Of a stretch of DNA of 64,000 nt, positions 1 through 10,959 are shown in pieces. This DNA is from Antedon mediterranea. Its lineage: Eukaryota > Echinodermata > Crinoidea > Comatulida > Antedonidae. Every line of letters starts with the position of its first letter. Within the stretch, counting starts at the first letter, position 1. Position numbers and translations under genes: made by a program. Below the pieces are notes generated by a model, which was given only the letters and a program-made list of their open reading frames with translations, ran no database searches and had not been told where the DNA came from. The stretch is taken from positions 32,785,795 through 32,849,794 of the forward strand of contig NC_092670.1 of NCBI RefSeq assembly GCF_964355755.1, given 5' to 3'.

Positions 1-84
1 AAAGGCTGATTATTTCGACAATCCACACAAAACGCCGCTATTCTTCTATGAAACAACAACAACAGCGCGGAGATAGGCCTAGTA
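1..84 (+). repeat. Dispersed repeat R1, copy 1 (5' part)
   Basis: This stretch matches 28818 onward almost base for base. The R1 copy resumes at about 4257 (matching 28905-29050) after the 4.17-kb transposon at 85-4256. R1 is non-coding and ends in an A-run and GC-rich sequence. Its class is unknown to me. Confidence 0.8.
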
Positions 85-147
85 GGCCTTACGGCGAAGC
101 TGAAATGATGCCTGGAAAAGCAATCCCGTTCCTCATCAAGCATAATA
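85..147 (+). repeat. Left terminal inverted repeat
   Basis: Inverse of 4204-4256 with a roughly 10-bp length difference in the middle. The outer 12 bp differ by one base (GGCCTTACGGCG versus GGCCTTACGGTG), and the inner CATAATA block is also shared. Confidence 0.8.
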
Positions 148-729
148 CTTTTTTACTACATATACTGTTCTAAATAAATACTAATTTAGTACAAAAAGTA
201 AAAGTTCCACAAAAAAATACCTGGCGTTTGGTAGAAAATTACCGTTAAAGTTGGTAAATATGCCAACGATTTCTTACGAAATAGCGAGGCTGAAACAACT
301 GGTGGCGCACTATAACTAGACTGTACTATTATTATCACGGTTTATAAGAAATATATAGGCAAGTTATTTATTATCAAAATAGATTTATTCTTTATTTTTT
401 TAAATAAATTTGGTGAATACAAATTTATATTAACTCTAAAATTGAAATTTAGAGTTAATAATTATCCCCCGACATTAAAACATTTATAATTACAAATGGC
501 TTCAACTGTTCGTATAATGGTTTCTCCCGACAGGTAGGCTATTAATAGCAGTAGAAATACAGCAGCAATATTATGCGAAGTTTATACCGTAGGATGTACA
601 TAGTGACTGATATGATTTAACTGTGAAACATATAGAACACATATTCCTAGTAATAAACACCAATGCAATAGTAAATTTAAATTATTAAATAAAATACAAA
701 CATCAAATATTTGTTTTGTTTCAATGTAA

Positions 730-1020
730 TTGTATTTATTCTCATGGTTAATATTTTTCTTTATATTCTCATGGTTACACAATTTCTTTTAATGGTTACA
801 CAATTTCTTTATATTCTCATAGTTACTATTTTTCTTTATATTCTCATGGTTACAGTTTTTATTATTATATTCTCATGGTTAAATTATTTATTTATATTCT
901 CATGGTTACAGTTTTTATTATTATATTCTCGTGGTTACATTATTTATATTCTCATGGTTACAGTTTTTATTATTATATTCTCATGGTTATATTATTTATT
1001 TATATTCTCATGGTTTCCAT
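730..1020 (+). repeat. Minisatellite, ATTCTCATGGTTA units
   Basis: About ten imperfect units built on ATTCTCATGGTTA followed by A/T-rich spacer (TTTTTATTATT or TTATTTATT). It lies in the 3' part of the transposon, downstream of its gene. The small open frames across it come from the repeat and are not genes. Confidence 0.85.
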
Positions 1021-1175
1021 TTTGTTTTCATTTTTTTTAAATCTTTTTTTTTATTCACATGCTCACAGTTTCTGTTTGCATAACCATGGTTAGTGTTTCA
1101 CATTGGTTATAGTGTAGGCCTATTACATTACAGTTACTTTTTATGATGATTTTGTTGCATTCAAAACCGTATAAA

Positions 1176-1277
1176 CTATATTTCATATTCATCTTCCTTA
1201 TAGTCTAATTCATCATCTTCAATGCCATAGTCTGGTGTGTCTTCTTTTTCTTCTCTTGTCCTGTTTTCACACTCATC
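1176..1277 (-). other. Possible detached acidic C-terminus of the transposon gene
   Basis: Just past the stop of the last exon another minus-strand frame reads ENRTREEKEDTPDYGIEDDE and ends, still acidic, at TAG (1178-1176). It could be the original C-terminus brought close by an internal deletion. Inference only. Confidence 0.3.
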
Positions 1278-1281
1278 TCAT

Positions 1282-3988
1282 TCACACTCGAACAGTTAAT
1301 CCTAGAGCAAGTGACTTTGGAGTCTGCCTTCTTCCTTTCCAAGCAAGGTACAGGATGTCCTGGCTTATCGATAAAATTTTCGTTCGAGTTTCTTCAGTAA
1401 CATCTGAAAATGAGGTTTGTATAGTATCTTCTGCAGCACCAACACACTTTGCGATTAGATTAAACAACTCATATGGCACAATTTCAGATATGTCAACATC
1501 ATTAATGTCCGCTGCTCTTGGAGGCCATTCACTCTGCATACCTTTGTTTGATTTGATGGCATTATTTACTATCGTACCTGCAAGTACATTTTATAGCATT
1601 GGGTGAATGAAACATAGTAATAATAAATTTATATAAAGCATATACTGTATTGTGTACAGCATTTATGATCGACACCACTTACTATCATAACAGTTTTGTT
1701 TTTTGAGTGTATACAGCTTTCACCTCTTTGATCCACAGCATTTCCTTAATTATGCAATAACATTTATTGTTGTTATTTAAAAATAAACCAATATATACAA
1801 GTTATTGTATTTTAACCGTACCTGCAAAATATAGAGTCCTTAGTTTGTCTCTATTGTCACCATCAGTGGAGATTTCGTGTGTTGTAGAAGTAGTTGGAAT
1901 ATCTATGTCATACTTTGATGATTCATCTGTCTCCGTTGTACTTTTTCCTGATGACAAAAATGGATCAGCCACAAATCCAGGGGATACATTGCTAAAGTAC
2001 ACCAGAACTGATTCATTTCTAATTAAGAAAAAATAAATAAAATATTTAGTTTGACCAATCCACAAAAAGATTTTTTTTTTAAATTATCCCTGGTGAAATA
2101 ATCATTTAATATAAACACACTAAGCAACTAACCTTCTTGTGGGTGAATAAAAAATTAGGTTAGGATAATCCATCCTGAGCTTCTTCTTCAACACGTCTGA
2201 TCTATAAATAACACATTAATTGATTATAATTAATTGTAACATAGATACAATGAAGAAATTATTACAGTAACTGGATCTCAAAATTATTTCATCGTTTTTA
2301 AGAAGGAATCGACAGCCTACCTTATAGTTGACAAGTAAACTTTTTCTGTTTTTTCAATTGATTTCATGAAAAGCTTTTGGAGTTTTGCGAGTCTTAGTAT
2401 CTCCTGTCCATACTGTAACCGTTTATCAATTGCATCTCTGCAAAATACCTTATAGCTTTGCTTATATGTTAAAAAAACACTTTCCAATTCCCTGTAAATA
2501 ATAATAAATACTGTATTATTAAAATATATTTTAATATTTTATAGATTTTGGTGTTTAAAAATTCAACATTTAGACTGAAGCAAATAAATAAAAAATTAAA
2601 AGTGTAAATTAAAAAAACCAACAGAGTTTTAGAAAGTTACGTTTTACTCACTTTCCAGAATCATGTCGTTTACGTGAATTAACAACTATTTTGGTGTAGT
2701 TTTTGTAACATTGGTCATGATATCGCACTTCAATACAAGCACAGCTTTTGCCTCGAATGTCTTTTAAAATACTTTCGTCCTCTCTCATTTCTGCAGCTTT
2801 TCGCAACATTCCTGTCATAAATCAAATCAACAAAAGCAATAGTGTGTAATTCCTAAATGATTGAAATGATATTTTGTTATGCATAACTACAGCATGGAGA
2901 TATAAAATGTATAGCTCCATGTACACTATATAGCAAAGGTTCACATGGAAGAAATGTCCTGGAACACCTCATTATGCTGTACAGTAGGAAGGTTTTCTAA
3001 TTGGATTACATCAGTTGAGCCTGCAAAACTCATTATAGGATGGGGATTAGAAAGCAGATTGATTAATTAACCATATGTTTACAAATTTAAAGGATAGGAG
3101 AAACAACAATAACAAGTAAATTTTTTTTCTTCAAATAATTACCTGCATCATCTGTTAAAGCCTTTCTTAATTTATCATGACCTCTTTTGCCTTGGATCGT
3201 CACTAATTTGTCTTGCAATTTACAAATGATACATTTCTTTGGCAAAATAGTGGCTTTTTGAACCATTGCTGTGGCTGAACTACTCTCAAAAAATGCTTGG
3301 CCCTCTTAACTGGTGGCTCATCTGGGCTCTCACTGTCTCCTGCTTGGGATCTCTTTTTGGCAACTCTTGTTTCAGCCTAAACATCAATTTCAACGTATAA
3401 TTAATTTATACAGCATTTTATTTTGTCTTATATAGAGCCTATATTGGTATTTAACTAAAATTAATTTTGTAGCCTACTGAATAATATATACTGTATAATA
3501 TAATATGGCCTAGGCCTAGGGCCTGGTACTACAGTAGTAGAAAGCCCAATCAACAACCAAGCACAGAAACTAAGGGCACAATATAGATCTATAAGTAAGT
3601 GCAGTAGCACCCTATATACTGTATCATTTAACTATATTATTAACTCTTAGAGTATTCTGATAATAATCGAAACCAAATATTACCTTTTTTAGTCGAGATG
3701 TATCAGTATATCGCCTGTAACAGGTAGCATGAAAACCTAAGCCTGATGCTCGCGTACGACATCGTCAAACGATTTACCTTCATCAGACATACCAAGCTCC
3801 GTCAAATGTATGGCGATTTCCTTGCCGTCTCCATCTAATTTTATCCAACTCTTTGAACAGAGCAACACTTTATTCCATCGAATCTCAGTAATTGGACTGA
3901 TAATTTCATTTGAATGCTTGTAAATTTGGAAAAAACAGTTCAACTTTACTTTGTCTGAGCGAGAAGATCCTTCCTCGTCGGACGCCAT
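1282..3988 (-). pseudogene. Seven-exon transposon-borne gene with CIIC and HxxCY motifs
   Basis: Exons by consensus splice sites and matching phase on the minus strand: 3988-3684, 3376-3143, 2811-2652, 2491-2321, 2201-2133, 2018-1822, 1577-1282. The product starts MASDEEGSSRS and carries FHATCYRRYTDTSRL, KKCIICKLQDK, EVRYHDQCYKNYTK, an FCRDAIDKRLQYGQEILRL helix, LKKKLRMDYPNLIF and ILSISQDILYLAWKGRRQTP. I recognise this motif order from large, multi-copy, uncharacterised invertebrate proteins, where TVRHLTGS and several hundred more residues normally follow. Here the protein stops right after LTVR. Two apparent 1-nt frameshifts are visible: near the end of exon 1 (about 3735-3745, before GFHATCY) and in a T6 run in exon 2 (about 3285-3300). 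Paired Cys/His suggest zinc binding (inference). Either a decayed copy or affected by homopolymer sequence errors. Molecular function unknown. Confidence 0.7.
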
Positions 3989-4203
3989 TTCGTGTTTACA
4001 TCGTGCTGATTTTGACGTCTGCTGCCTAAACGTCGCGTATGATTGGTTTAACTGATGTCATGTGATACAAAATGGCAACTGCGAAAATATATTCTTTTAT
4101 ACTTTTAAAATCAAGATTTCTTTAAAATGTCAGGAAAATTTTCGTGGAACTTTTTAATACGTGATTAATTTATTTTTATGTATATGAATCAAGAGAGTTC
4201 ACT

Positions 4204-4256
4204 TATTATGCTTAATGAGGAACAAGAACAAATGTTTTTATCTTCACCGTAAGGCC
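4204..4256 (-). repeat. Right terminal inverted repeat
   Basis: Partner of 85-147. It lies about 215 bp upstream of the first ATG of the internal gene (3988, minus strand), so promoter and 5' UTR must lie between or overlap it. Confidence 0.8.
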
Positions 4257-4402
4257 TATAGATACCGCACTTGTGTAATCACTTCTTGTTGCTATACGCT
4301 TGGGTGCACACGGAACAAGAACATTTAACTGATGAATTATTCATGTTTATTTTGTGACGTTTCATGAGGGGGTCCCCAACTTATGTACGAAAAAAAAAAT
4401 CG
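4257..4402 (+). repeat. Dispersed repeat R1, copy 1 (3' part)
   Basis: Continues the R1 copy interrupted at 84 and matches 28905-29050. It ends in GGGGTCCCCAACTTATGTAC, an A-run and CGCG, after which the ribozyme array begins directly. Confidence 0.8.
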
Positions 4403-4471
4403 CGTCCCGCATACCTGGCTCAGCCTATATATTGTGCCAGTTCTGCGGTACATTTCATTTCGAAACTTGAG

Positions 4472-4516
4472 CTGCACTGACCAGATATAATAAGATCGAA
4501 ACAGTACCGTCTGCAG
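4472..4516 (+). ncRNA. Hammerhead ribozyme, degraded (unit 1)
   Basis: Same layout as unit 3: stem I CTGCA/TGCAG and GAAAC are kept. The core reads CTGACCA where CTGANGA is required, and stem II is weakened (GATAT against AGATC). Probably inactive. Confidence 0.7.
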
Positions 4517-4650
4517 ATTGGATATATATATAGCACGCTCGTTGAGCTTGTGCACTCTTTGTGTTCATAATCAGTGTACCATGTCCCGCATACCTGGCTC
4601 AGCCTATATATTGTGCCAGTTCTGCGGTATATTTCATTTCGAAACCTGAG

Positions 4651-4695
4651 TTGCACTGACGAGATCTAATAAGATCGAAATAGTACTGTCTGCAG
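4651..4695 (+). ncRNA. Hammerhead ribozyme (unit 2)
   Basis: Core CTGACGA, stem II GATCT/AGATC with AATA loop, and GAAA are present. GAAAT replaces GAAAC, giving a wobble in stem III, and stem I has a G-T pair (TTGCA/TGCAG). Possibly active. Confidence 0.75.
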
Positions 4696-4931
4696 ATTGG
4701 ATATTACGCTCCTCTACTTTCTGCTTTATTCATATATAGTACGTTGTTTTGTAGAGCACTCTTCATTTCGAAACGGTGCATTTTTGTTGTGAATACTATT
4801 CGCATTTTGCAAAGCACGCTCGTTGAGCTTGTGCACTCTTTGTGTTCATAATCAGTGTACCGTGTCCCGCATACCTGGCTCAGCCTATATATTGTGCCAG
4901 TTCTGCTGTATATTTCATTTTGAAACCTGAG

Positions 4932-4976
4932 CTGCACTGACGAGATCTAATAAGATCGAAACAGTACTGTCTGCAG
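4932..4976 (+). ncRNA. Hammerhead ribozyme, intact core (unit 3)
   Basis: In order: stem I strand CTGCA, core CTGACGA, stem II GATCT-AATA-AGATC, GAAA, then ACAGTACTGT, which folds on itself as a minimal stem III, then cleavage triplet GTC and returning stem I strand TGCAG. All invariant core positions match the type I hammerhead. The very short stem III is typical of retrozyme hammerheads, thought to cut best as dimers. Predicted cleavage is after C4971. Confidence 0.85.
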
Positions 4977-4985
4977 ATTGGAGAT

Positions 4986-5095
4986 ATATATATATATATA
5001 TAAATTAATTAAATAATTTTCAGTGTATCACCGGGCGGTTTGGAATTTATTTCTATGCCTGTTGTGTATATATATATATATATATACATATGAAC
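4986..5095 (+). repeat. SINE-A 3' tail with TA repeats
   Basis: Contains the tail word ATCACCGGGCGGTTT and a TGCCTGTTGTG block found after every SINE-A head in the window, flanked by TA microsatellites. Confidence 0.7.
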
Positions 5096-5159
5096 ATTAG
5101 ACTTGTACACCAATATATATACATCAAAACTTGAAACAATAGCTATATATAACGTATTG

Positions 5160-6660
5160 TTGATTGATAAAAAGACTAGTCCGACCCCAGTTCAGGTTCA
5201 CGTCAGATTTTACGTACAGCATTAGCGACTTCTTGCTTTCACGACGCGCAACGCGGCTAACCGCATATCGAATAAGATTGACCTATAGTCTATAGATGCG
5301 TGTAGCGTCGTGAAAACGAAGCATTGAGATGTGATTTTAATTTGCCAGAGTCGGACCGAAGTAGGTTTGAGAGAAACTTTATGTAATTAGATTTGATTTT
5401 GTATTGTGAGAAATTAATGAACAAAGACTTGACATATATCTATATTGCTGTGTACTTATTTTTTTATCCATATGACTAACTCGCAGAGGGGATCAGGGTT
5501 TCATTTATCAATAGTTATATAGCTTATATTTATGAAGTGCTTAAGCAAACAATTTAAACTTAATTATCAAACCGTCTTGACATAAAAATTACCATAGATA
5601 AATTTTACAGCAAATCATGTCTTAAGACGAAAAATCTTTCCTTACGCGTGCGCATAACGGTTTTTCTCTTAGCGATGGCAGCGCTATAACATTTTATCTC
5701 TGCATTCTGGCTACTCTGATTTTTTTACTTGAAAAAAAAGAAAAAGCAAAATTTGGAAGCAAATACTAAAATCATTCGCTCGAAACGTAAATAAAATTAA
5801 CATTTATTTATTTGTATCAATTATGAAAGCGACCTTTGGCAGTCGATACTGTTTTCTAAAATTAACTGCTGGTTAGTCAAATGGGTCGTACCTATAATCC
5901 CAAAATAGTGGTTTTCCTCGTCCAATTTTTAGGCCTTCTTACTGAAGATATCGATATCATTTAGCATCCGTGATACCGCGGAAAACGCACTAGCGTAGCC
6001 TTTCTGAACGTGCGATGTTCCAGCCTTGCACGCTCGCGTTGTCAAAAAAGAATTTTATGTTGCAGAAATGAGATAAGACCAAAGAACTTATAACACATGA
6101 ATCTCCTGTTCGTCTGAAGCGCGCAACAATTTCGAAAGGCATTGTGGGATAGAATAGAGGTATGGGTGGCGCCATTGTGAGCCATGGAGTAGGGCGCCCG
6201 CATCAAATTAGAAAGTCAAACTCATAGAGGGGATCTGCTAATACTCTAGGGGGGGATAGAGTAATTGACTGAGGAGTATGGTGCCCGCATCAAATTAGAA
6301 AGTCAAAATCATAGAGGGGATCTGCTAATACTCTAGGAGGGGGGGGGGGGGGTAGAGTAATTGACATCCTAGTTTGGAGGGGTCGCTGCTCCATGCTGTG
6401 AAATGGCGTCGCCCAGTTTGACCTTTTAACCCTGTACTTCAGATACTGTGTTTTGAATACAAATTGAAGAACAGGAGATTCTTGTGTTATGAGTTCTTTG
6501 ATAAGACTAAATTGTTCAACTTGAGGCAGGGTGTTGTTCGTCTGAGTCTAGATTAAGAAAGTATCTTTTCTTCGATATAATTATATTAATAAATCTGACT
6601 TTAGCAAATTCAAGGATTTAAGGTAAAGTTTAGACGATTTTTTGCAAGGTATAGTACTTT
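5160..6660 (+). repeat. Segmental duplicate of 9417-10880; no gene
   Basis: About 1.5 kb of diverged homology with 9417-10880. Shared landmarks include CCCAGTT.AGGTTCACGTCAG, the CATTGAGATG block, TTATCAAACCGTCTTGACAT, GGGTCGTACCTAT and GCAGGGTGTTGTTCGTCT. No convincing coding frame. Within it 6190-6365 is a local duplication. Confidence 0.7.
6190..6365 (+). repeat. Direct duplication of ~88 bp with G-run
   Basis: GCCCGCATCAAATTAGAAAG through AGAGTAATTGAC occurs twice. The second copy carries a long G homopolymer near 6338-6352. Confidence 0.85.
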
Positions 6661-6837
6661 ATTTGTTACTTGGCAAAATATATTTTTCGCTGATGATTTC
6701 ATAAACTTGTGTTTATGTTCTGACAAACTGTTGAACCGGATAGAATTTGCACAACTATGCCTATATACAGTATATATGTGTAAAATAAGTATCCAAGTAT
6801 CATATGCTGGTATTATTTTCTAGGAAAAACAATAATA

Positions 6838-7660
6838 ATTAGTGCGGAAGGCTAATACACGATAAACAGTATAATATGATCTAATGATATTGTTTTTTAC
6901 CTATTGCCAGAGATACAATGGTCATTTTTTGTTGGTTCACTTATCTAAGCGGTTTTGGGATTTTCTTCTAAACGTCTTGCCCAACTCCATAATTAGTAGG
7001 CTACTCAATTACTCTCTTGTTCTTATTTATTTGTATTTATCGTCACATAAATAAATATATTAAAAATAAAAAATGGTGAAATAAACACATTTCAAGTTGG
7101 TATTATTTTTTAGGAAAGAGTTTATTGGACCAGAAGGTTATGGATTGTATTACAGAATCGGCTAATATTAATTGATATAAAATGCCATAATGTGGAGATA
7201 AGATAAAGATAATCTGATAAAAATTATAAGAAAGAACATTTAACGTTATGTCATTTACATTGCATATATCGTATTTCAGAAAATGTATAATTAGTACTCA
7301 ACTTACTAATTAAGTAAATTATTCTGCGAAGAAGGCATATTTTAAAAATAAATTGTTCAGATCAAATTAAACAGTCTACAATTACAAATAAAATATTGAT
7401 TACTGGAATTGTGTAGTTTCAAGATGCGTTTGATACCGAACGTTAAGAGCACTACAAATATTTACTATGATGCAATACATAGATGGAAAAGAAATTCGAT
7501 ATAGATTTGTAAAGACAAATTAGAAACGTTATTGACCACAAAATAAGGCTGACAGTTATGATATCGTACAATAAGAAGACTAGCTTTAAGTACAATCACT
7601 TGACTTGACTGATTTGATAAAAATAGTTTTGAAGAACAAACATTGAAGATAGATACAAGA
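6838..7660 (+). other. 5' flank of LamG-like gene 1, duplicated at 15.07-16.04 kb
   Basis: Non-coding. Shares blocks such as GCCAGAGATACAA.GGTCAT and TGGTTCACTTATCTAAG with the region upstream of the paralogue at 16040. The duplication therefore included upstream sequence and probably the promoter. Confidence 0.6.
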
Positions 7661-9286
7661 ATGTTATGCAGAAATAACACTGAAATTCTACGAAAATGTA
7701 CATTAATTTATATAATAATAATTTGGGTAAGTACTTGAATTGTAACATTATTATAGGTTGGGAATTAAAAATAACAGTGTTGGCGGTGGGCAACAAATAG
7801 ACATGTCTCGTCTATTTACCTATTTGTTAGGCCTATTCGATTCAGTACTCTACTGCGAATCACTGACATGACGGTACATGCAATAGCATTACTTTTCTTA
7901 TTTCGGATGATAAATTTACATAATTACTCAGAAATTTTTAAATTATATTATTTCTTTTTTTTGATACTTTACGTAACATTCAAGTTATACACAAAATTAG
8001 GTATTTTTCTGTTTTGTTCAGTTATAAAAGTTATATTTTTCCCCATATATTATTTATTATTATTACAATGATTAGTGTCTTATTATTAATTTAGATTATT
8101 TTGTAGACTTTATATAATGATCGTATTGTTTTTTTTTTAACATCATTACATTTTTTTTCCCTCAATATTTTCATATTTCAAAAGATATGAATTATAAAAA
8201 TGTTAATATTTTCCTTTTTCAGTATTTTTTAAACATTATTTAAAAGTTATAAATATGTTTTCAGAATTAATAATTGTATTTTATCGATATGTTTTTAATA
8301 GAACATTCTTGCAGTTCAGCGAAGTTACCTAGCGGATGGTAGGAATATCAGCGCATTATAAAAAACAATTTACCTTTACAATTATAATATTGACTGTACT
8401 TACATATATACAATATACCCAACGTTAAGATACATTATATCATAATTATTACCAATTGTATTTTATCGATATTTTTTAATAGACAATTCTTGCAGTTCAT
8501 CGAAGTTACCTAGCGGATGGTAGAAATATCAGCGAATGCCCAGTCAACCAGACACTAGTGAAAGCTTCAGACGGACACCGATGTGTCACGCTTTTAGTAA
8601 AAAATAAGTGTTTCAGATATAGTAAAAATATGACAAATACAGTTAATAATTTATCTAACCAAACGAAAGCTACTATAGAAAAAATACATTATGGTATTTT
8701 GGCTCATTTCGCATTTGAAGGCAATACATTGGCCAGCTCAGTTGACACAGAAATCTACGGTGCCATGAGCGGGTCTGGAATAATTACCTTCGCACATGGA
8801 TTTCTTAACCTAGGAATTGTTTTTACAGGCAATCAGAGAATGATGTTTGCATTGGAGGATTTGGATTTTGAATTTTCTGTCAGTTTTTGGTTTCATCGTG
8901 TTGGTGATGATGGAAATCAAGTTATCATAAACAATGGGTGTGGTAGTGCTCACTGGCAAATAATATCATATTCAACAAATATGGTTATGGTTGTATTTAC
9001 CGATGATATATTATCTGGAACTGTCCTTGGTTTTGTTAAAGAACTCCAAGAATGGCATCATGTACTTATGACGTGTAATGGCTTTTTGATTTCCGTGTAC
9101 ATAGACGGCGTAATGGCAGGTGATGTTTCTCTTAATCTTTCAGTCATGAGTTCTGATATTTTTGTTGGTCAGACTAGTTATGAATGTTCCGATTCCAGTG
9201 ATCCATTTAATGGTATGATAGATGAATTGTTAATATTTAATAGCTCTATACCCATAAACGTAATTCAAACCATATATCAAAACTAA
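7661..9286 (+). CDS. Secreted protein with Cys module and LamG-like jellyroll (gene 1)
   Basis: Two exons, 7661-7726 (22 codons) and 8483-9286, joined in phase 0 by a GTAAGT donor and a TTTAATAG acceptor, giving about 289 aa. Exon 1 reads MLCRNNTEILRKCTLIYIII..., a hydrophobic signal-peptide-like start. Next comes a short module, SECPVNQTLVKASDGHRCV... followed by KNKCFRYSKN, with three cysteines, then several N-glycosylation sequons. From about residue 85 a LamG/concanavalin-like jellyroll follows: FEFSVSFWFHRV, VIINNGCG, EWHHVLM, VYIDG, IFVGQ, FNGMIDELLIFN, ending with the last strand at the C-terminus. Such domains bind carbohydrate or protein ligands outside the cell. The ligand here is unknown. 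A poly(A) signal candidate (AATAAA) lies near 9771. A decayed paralogue lies 8 kb downstream. No membrane anchor is seen. Confidence 0.75.
8273..8355 (+). repeat. Partial duplication of the exon 2 start
   Basis: About 83 bp nearly identical to 8453-8535. It covers the branch/acceptor region and the first codons of exon 2 (CTAGCGGATGGTAG..AATATCAGCG). It supplies a second acceptor that would lead into a stop, so use of this copy would truncate the protein. Confidence 0.75.
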
Positions 9287-9416
9287 AAATGTTACAATGC
9301 ATCAACTAGTGTGCCTGGCTGCCTAATCGATAGTTTTCTTGTGGCAAGTTTATTGCTATTGTTTTGATGTATATATATTGGTGTCAAAGTATAACGTTCA
9401 TATGTATTGTTAGGCC

Positions 9417-10880
9417 AAAATGAGTCCGGCCCCAGTTGAGGTTCACGTCAGATTTTACGTACAGCATAACGCGTGGTTCCCACTAGCGACGAAACACAAG
9501 GACGTAACGCAACGCAAGTGAATTGACCAATCAAAAGCGATGGCTTATTCGCTTTTGATTGGTAACCGTCTATAACTTCGCTCGTCCTTGCGTTACGTTC
9601 TAGTGGGAACCAAGCTTTAGCGACTTTTCGCTTTCATTGACCTATAGACGCGTGTAGCGTCGTGACAATGAAGCATTGAGATGCGATTTTAATTTGCCAC
9701 AGCAGGACCGAAGTAGGTTTGAAAGAAACTTTATGTAAATAGATTTGATTTTGTATTGTGGGAAATTAATGAATAAATACTTTCTTTTGTCTTGTGTGAA
9801 TTCTTCTCACGTTTATTTAAATTCTCAGAGATGAATATATTATATACATATAAGTACATTTGTGACAATTAAAAGTAAGTGTTTAAAGGGGTTAAAATAC
9901 AGGTATATTTACAAAATAAAATGCTTGAATTCAGTATCAACCACATTTGTTTACATTTACAATTTTAGATACGATGTTAACTAAAATGTAAAAATAAAAA
10001 ATGGGGGTAAAATACATGATTAAAATGTTCTTGTTAAACTATCTTATTTGTGTTCGAGTAGAGAGGCTATGCATAAAGACTTGACATGTATCTATATTGT
10101 TGTGTACTTTTCCCATATAACTAACTCGATCGTAGGGCGTCAGGGTTGGCATTTATCAATAGTCTAGTTATATAGCTTATATTTAAGAAGTGCTTAAGCA
10201 AACAACTTAAGCTTATTTATCAAACCGTCTTGACATAAAAATTGCCATAGGTAAATTTTACTTAGCGCAAGCGCAAAGTTAATCTCTAGAAGGCAGCAAA
10301 TCATGTCTTAAGACGAAAAATCTTTGCGCATTACGCTTTTTCTCTTAGCGATGTCAGCACTATAACACTTTATCTCCGCATTCTAGCTACTATGCTTTTG
10401 TTACTTGAAATAGAGAAAGAGCAAAAGTCAGAAGTAAATACTAAAATCATTCGCTCTAAATTAATTAAATAAAATCAATATTTATTTATTTATATCAATT
10501 ATGACAGTCGATACAGTTTTCTAAAAGTAACTGCTGCTTAGTCAAATGGGTCGTACCTATCCCTTAATAGTAGTTTTACTCGTCCCACTTCTAGGCCATC
10601 TTTATCGATATCATTATTTAGCGTCCGTGATACCACGGAAAACGCACTAGCGTAGCCTTTCCGATGCGATGTTCCAGCTCAGCACGCTCGCGTTCTCAAA
10701 AAAGAATTTTTCCTGTTGCAGAAATGAGATAAGACGAAATGTTTCATCTTAATGCAGGGTGTTGTTCGTCTTAGGTTTAAGACAAAATTAAGCAAATATT
10801 TTTTCTTTGATATATTAATACATCTAACTTTAGCAAAATTAAGGATTTTAGGCAAAGTTAAGTCGATTTTTTAAGTAGGA
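9417..10880 (+). repeat. Segmental duplicate of 5160-6660; no gene
   Basis: Diverged copy of the upstream block, carrying an extra MITE at about 9471-9615 and additional sequence near 9780-10080. No coding frame supported. Confidence 0.7.
9471..9615. mobile_element. Hairpin MITE with GGTTCCCACTAG ends
   Basis: Starts GTGGTTCCCACTAG and ends CTAGTGGGAACCAAGC, with an inner inverted pair around AATCAAAAGCG..CGCTTTTGATT. The paralogous sequence at 5215 lacks it, so the empty site is known. A more diverged relative lies at about 20265-20395. Confidence 0.75.
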
Positions 10881-10959
10881 TAAATACGGCCCCTAGTAGA
10901 TAGTTCGCCTGTTTGCCTGTAAACTTACTTTTTATGTTGTTTCTGTGTGAGGGTGTGTG

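Larger units (their letters stand above)
85..4256 (-). mobile_element. DNA transposon with TIRs, carrying a broken gene
   Basis: The element starts GGCCTTACGG and ends with the inverse CCGTAAGGCC, with TA directly outside both ends. The inverted termini run about 55-63 bp (85-147 and 4204-4256) and share GTTCCTCAT.AAGCATAATA. A further shared subterminal word (AAAGTTCCAC.AAAA) lies near 200 and, inverted, near 4140-4150. An uninterrupted R1 copy at 28818-29055 shows the filled site. TA flanks suggest a TA target duplication, but the superfamily is not decided. The only gene inside is disrupted and lacks most of its C-terminal region, so this copy is probably non-autonomous. Confidence 0.8.
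4403..4985 (+). mobile_element. Retrozyme-like tandem array with hammerhead ribozymes
   Basis: Three units share GTCCCGCATACCTGGCTCAG, a middle ending TTTCATTTCGAAAC (or TTTTGAAAC), and a hammerhead core. Unit spacing is 179 and 281 bp. The longer spacer holds an extra segment around 4700-4815. Metazoan retrozymes are known as short tandem non-coding elements with a type I hammerhead, and they spread through circular RNA. This array fits in size, arrangement and ribozyme type. It has no open frame of its own. A Penelope-element terminal repeat is the alternative. Confidence 0.7.

Noticed and set aside
711-1093. Hydrophobic ILMVT repeat frames
   Set aside because: Produced by the ATTCTCATGGTTA minisatellite.
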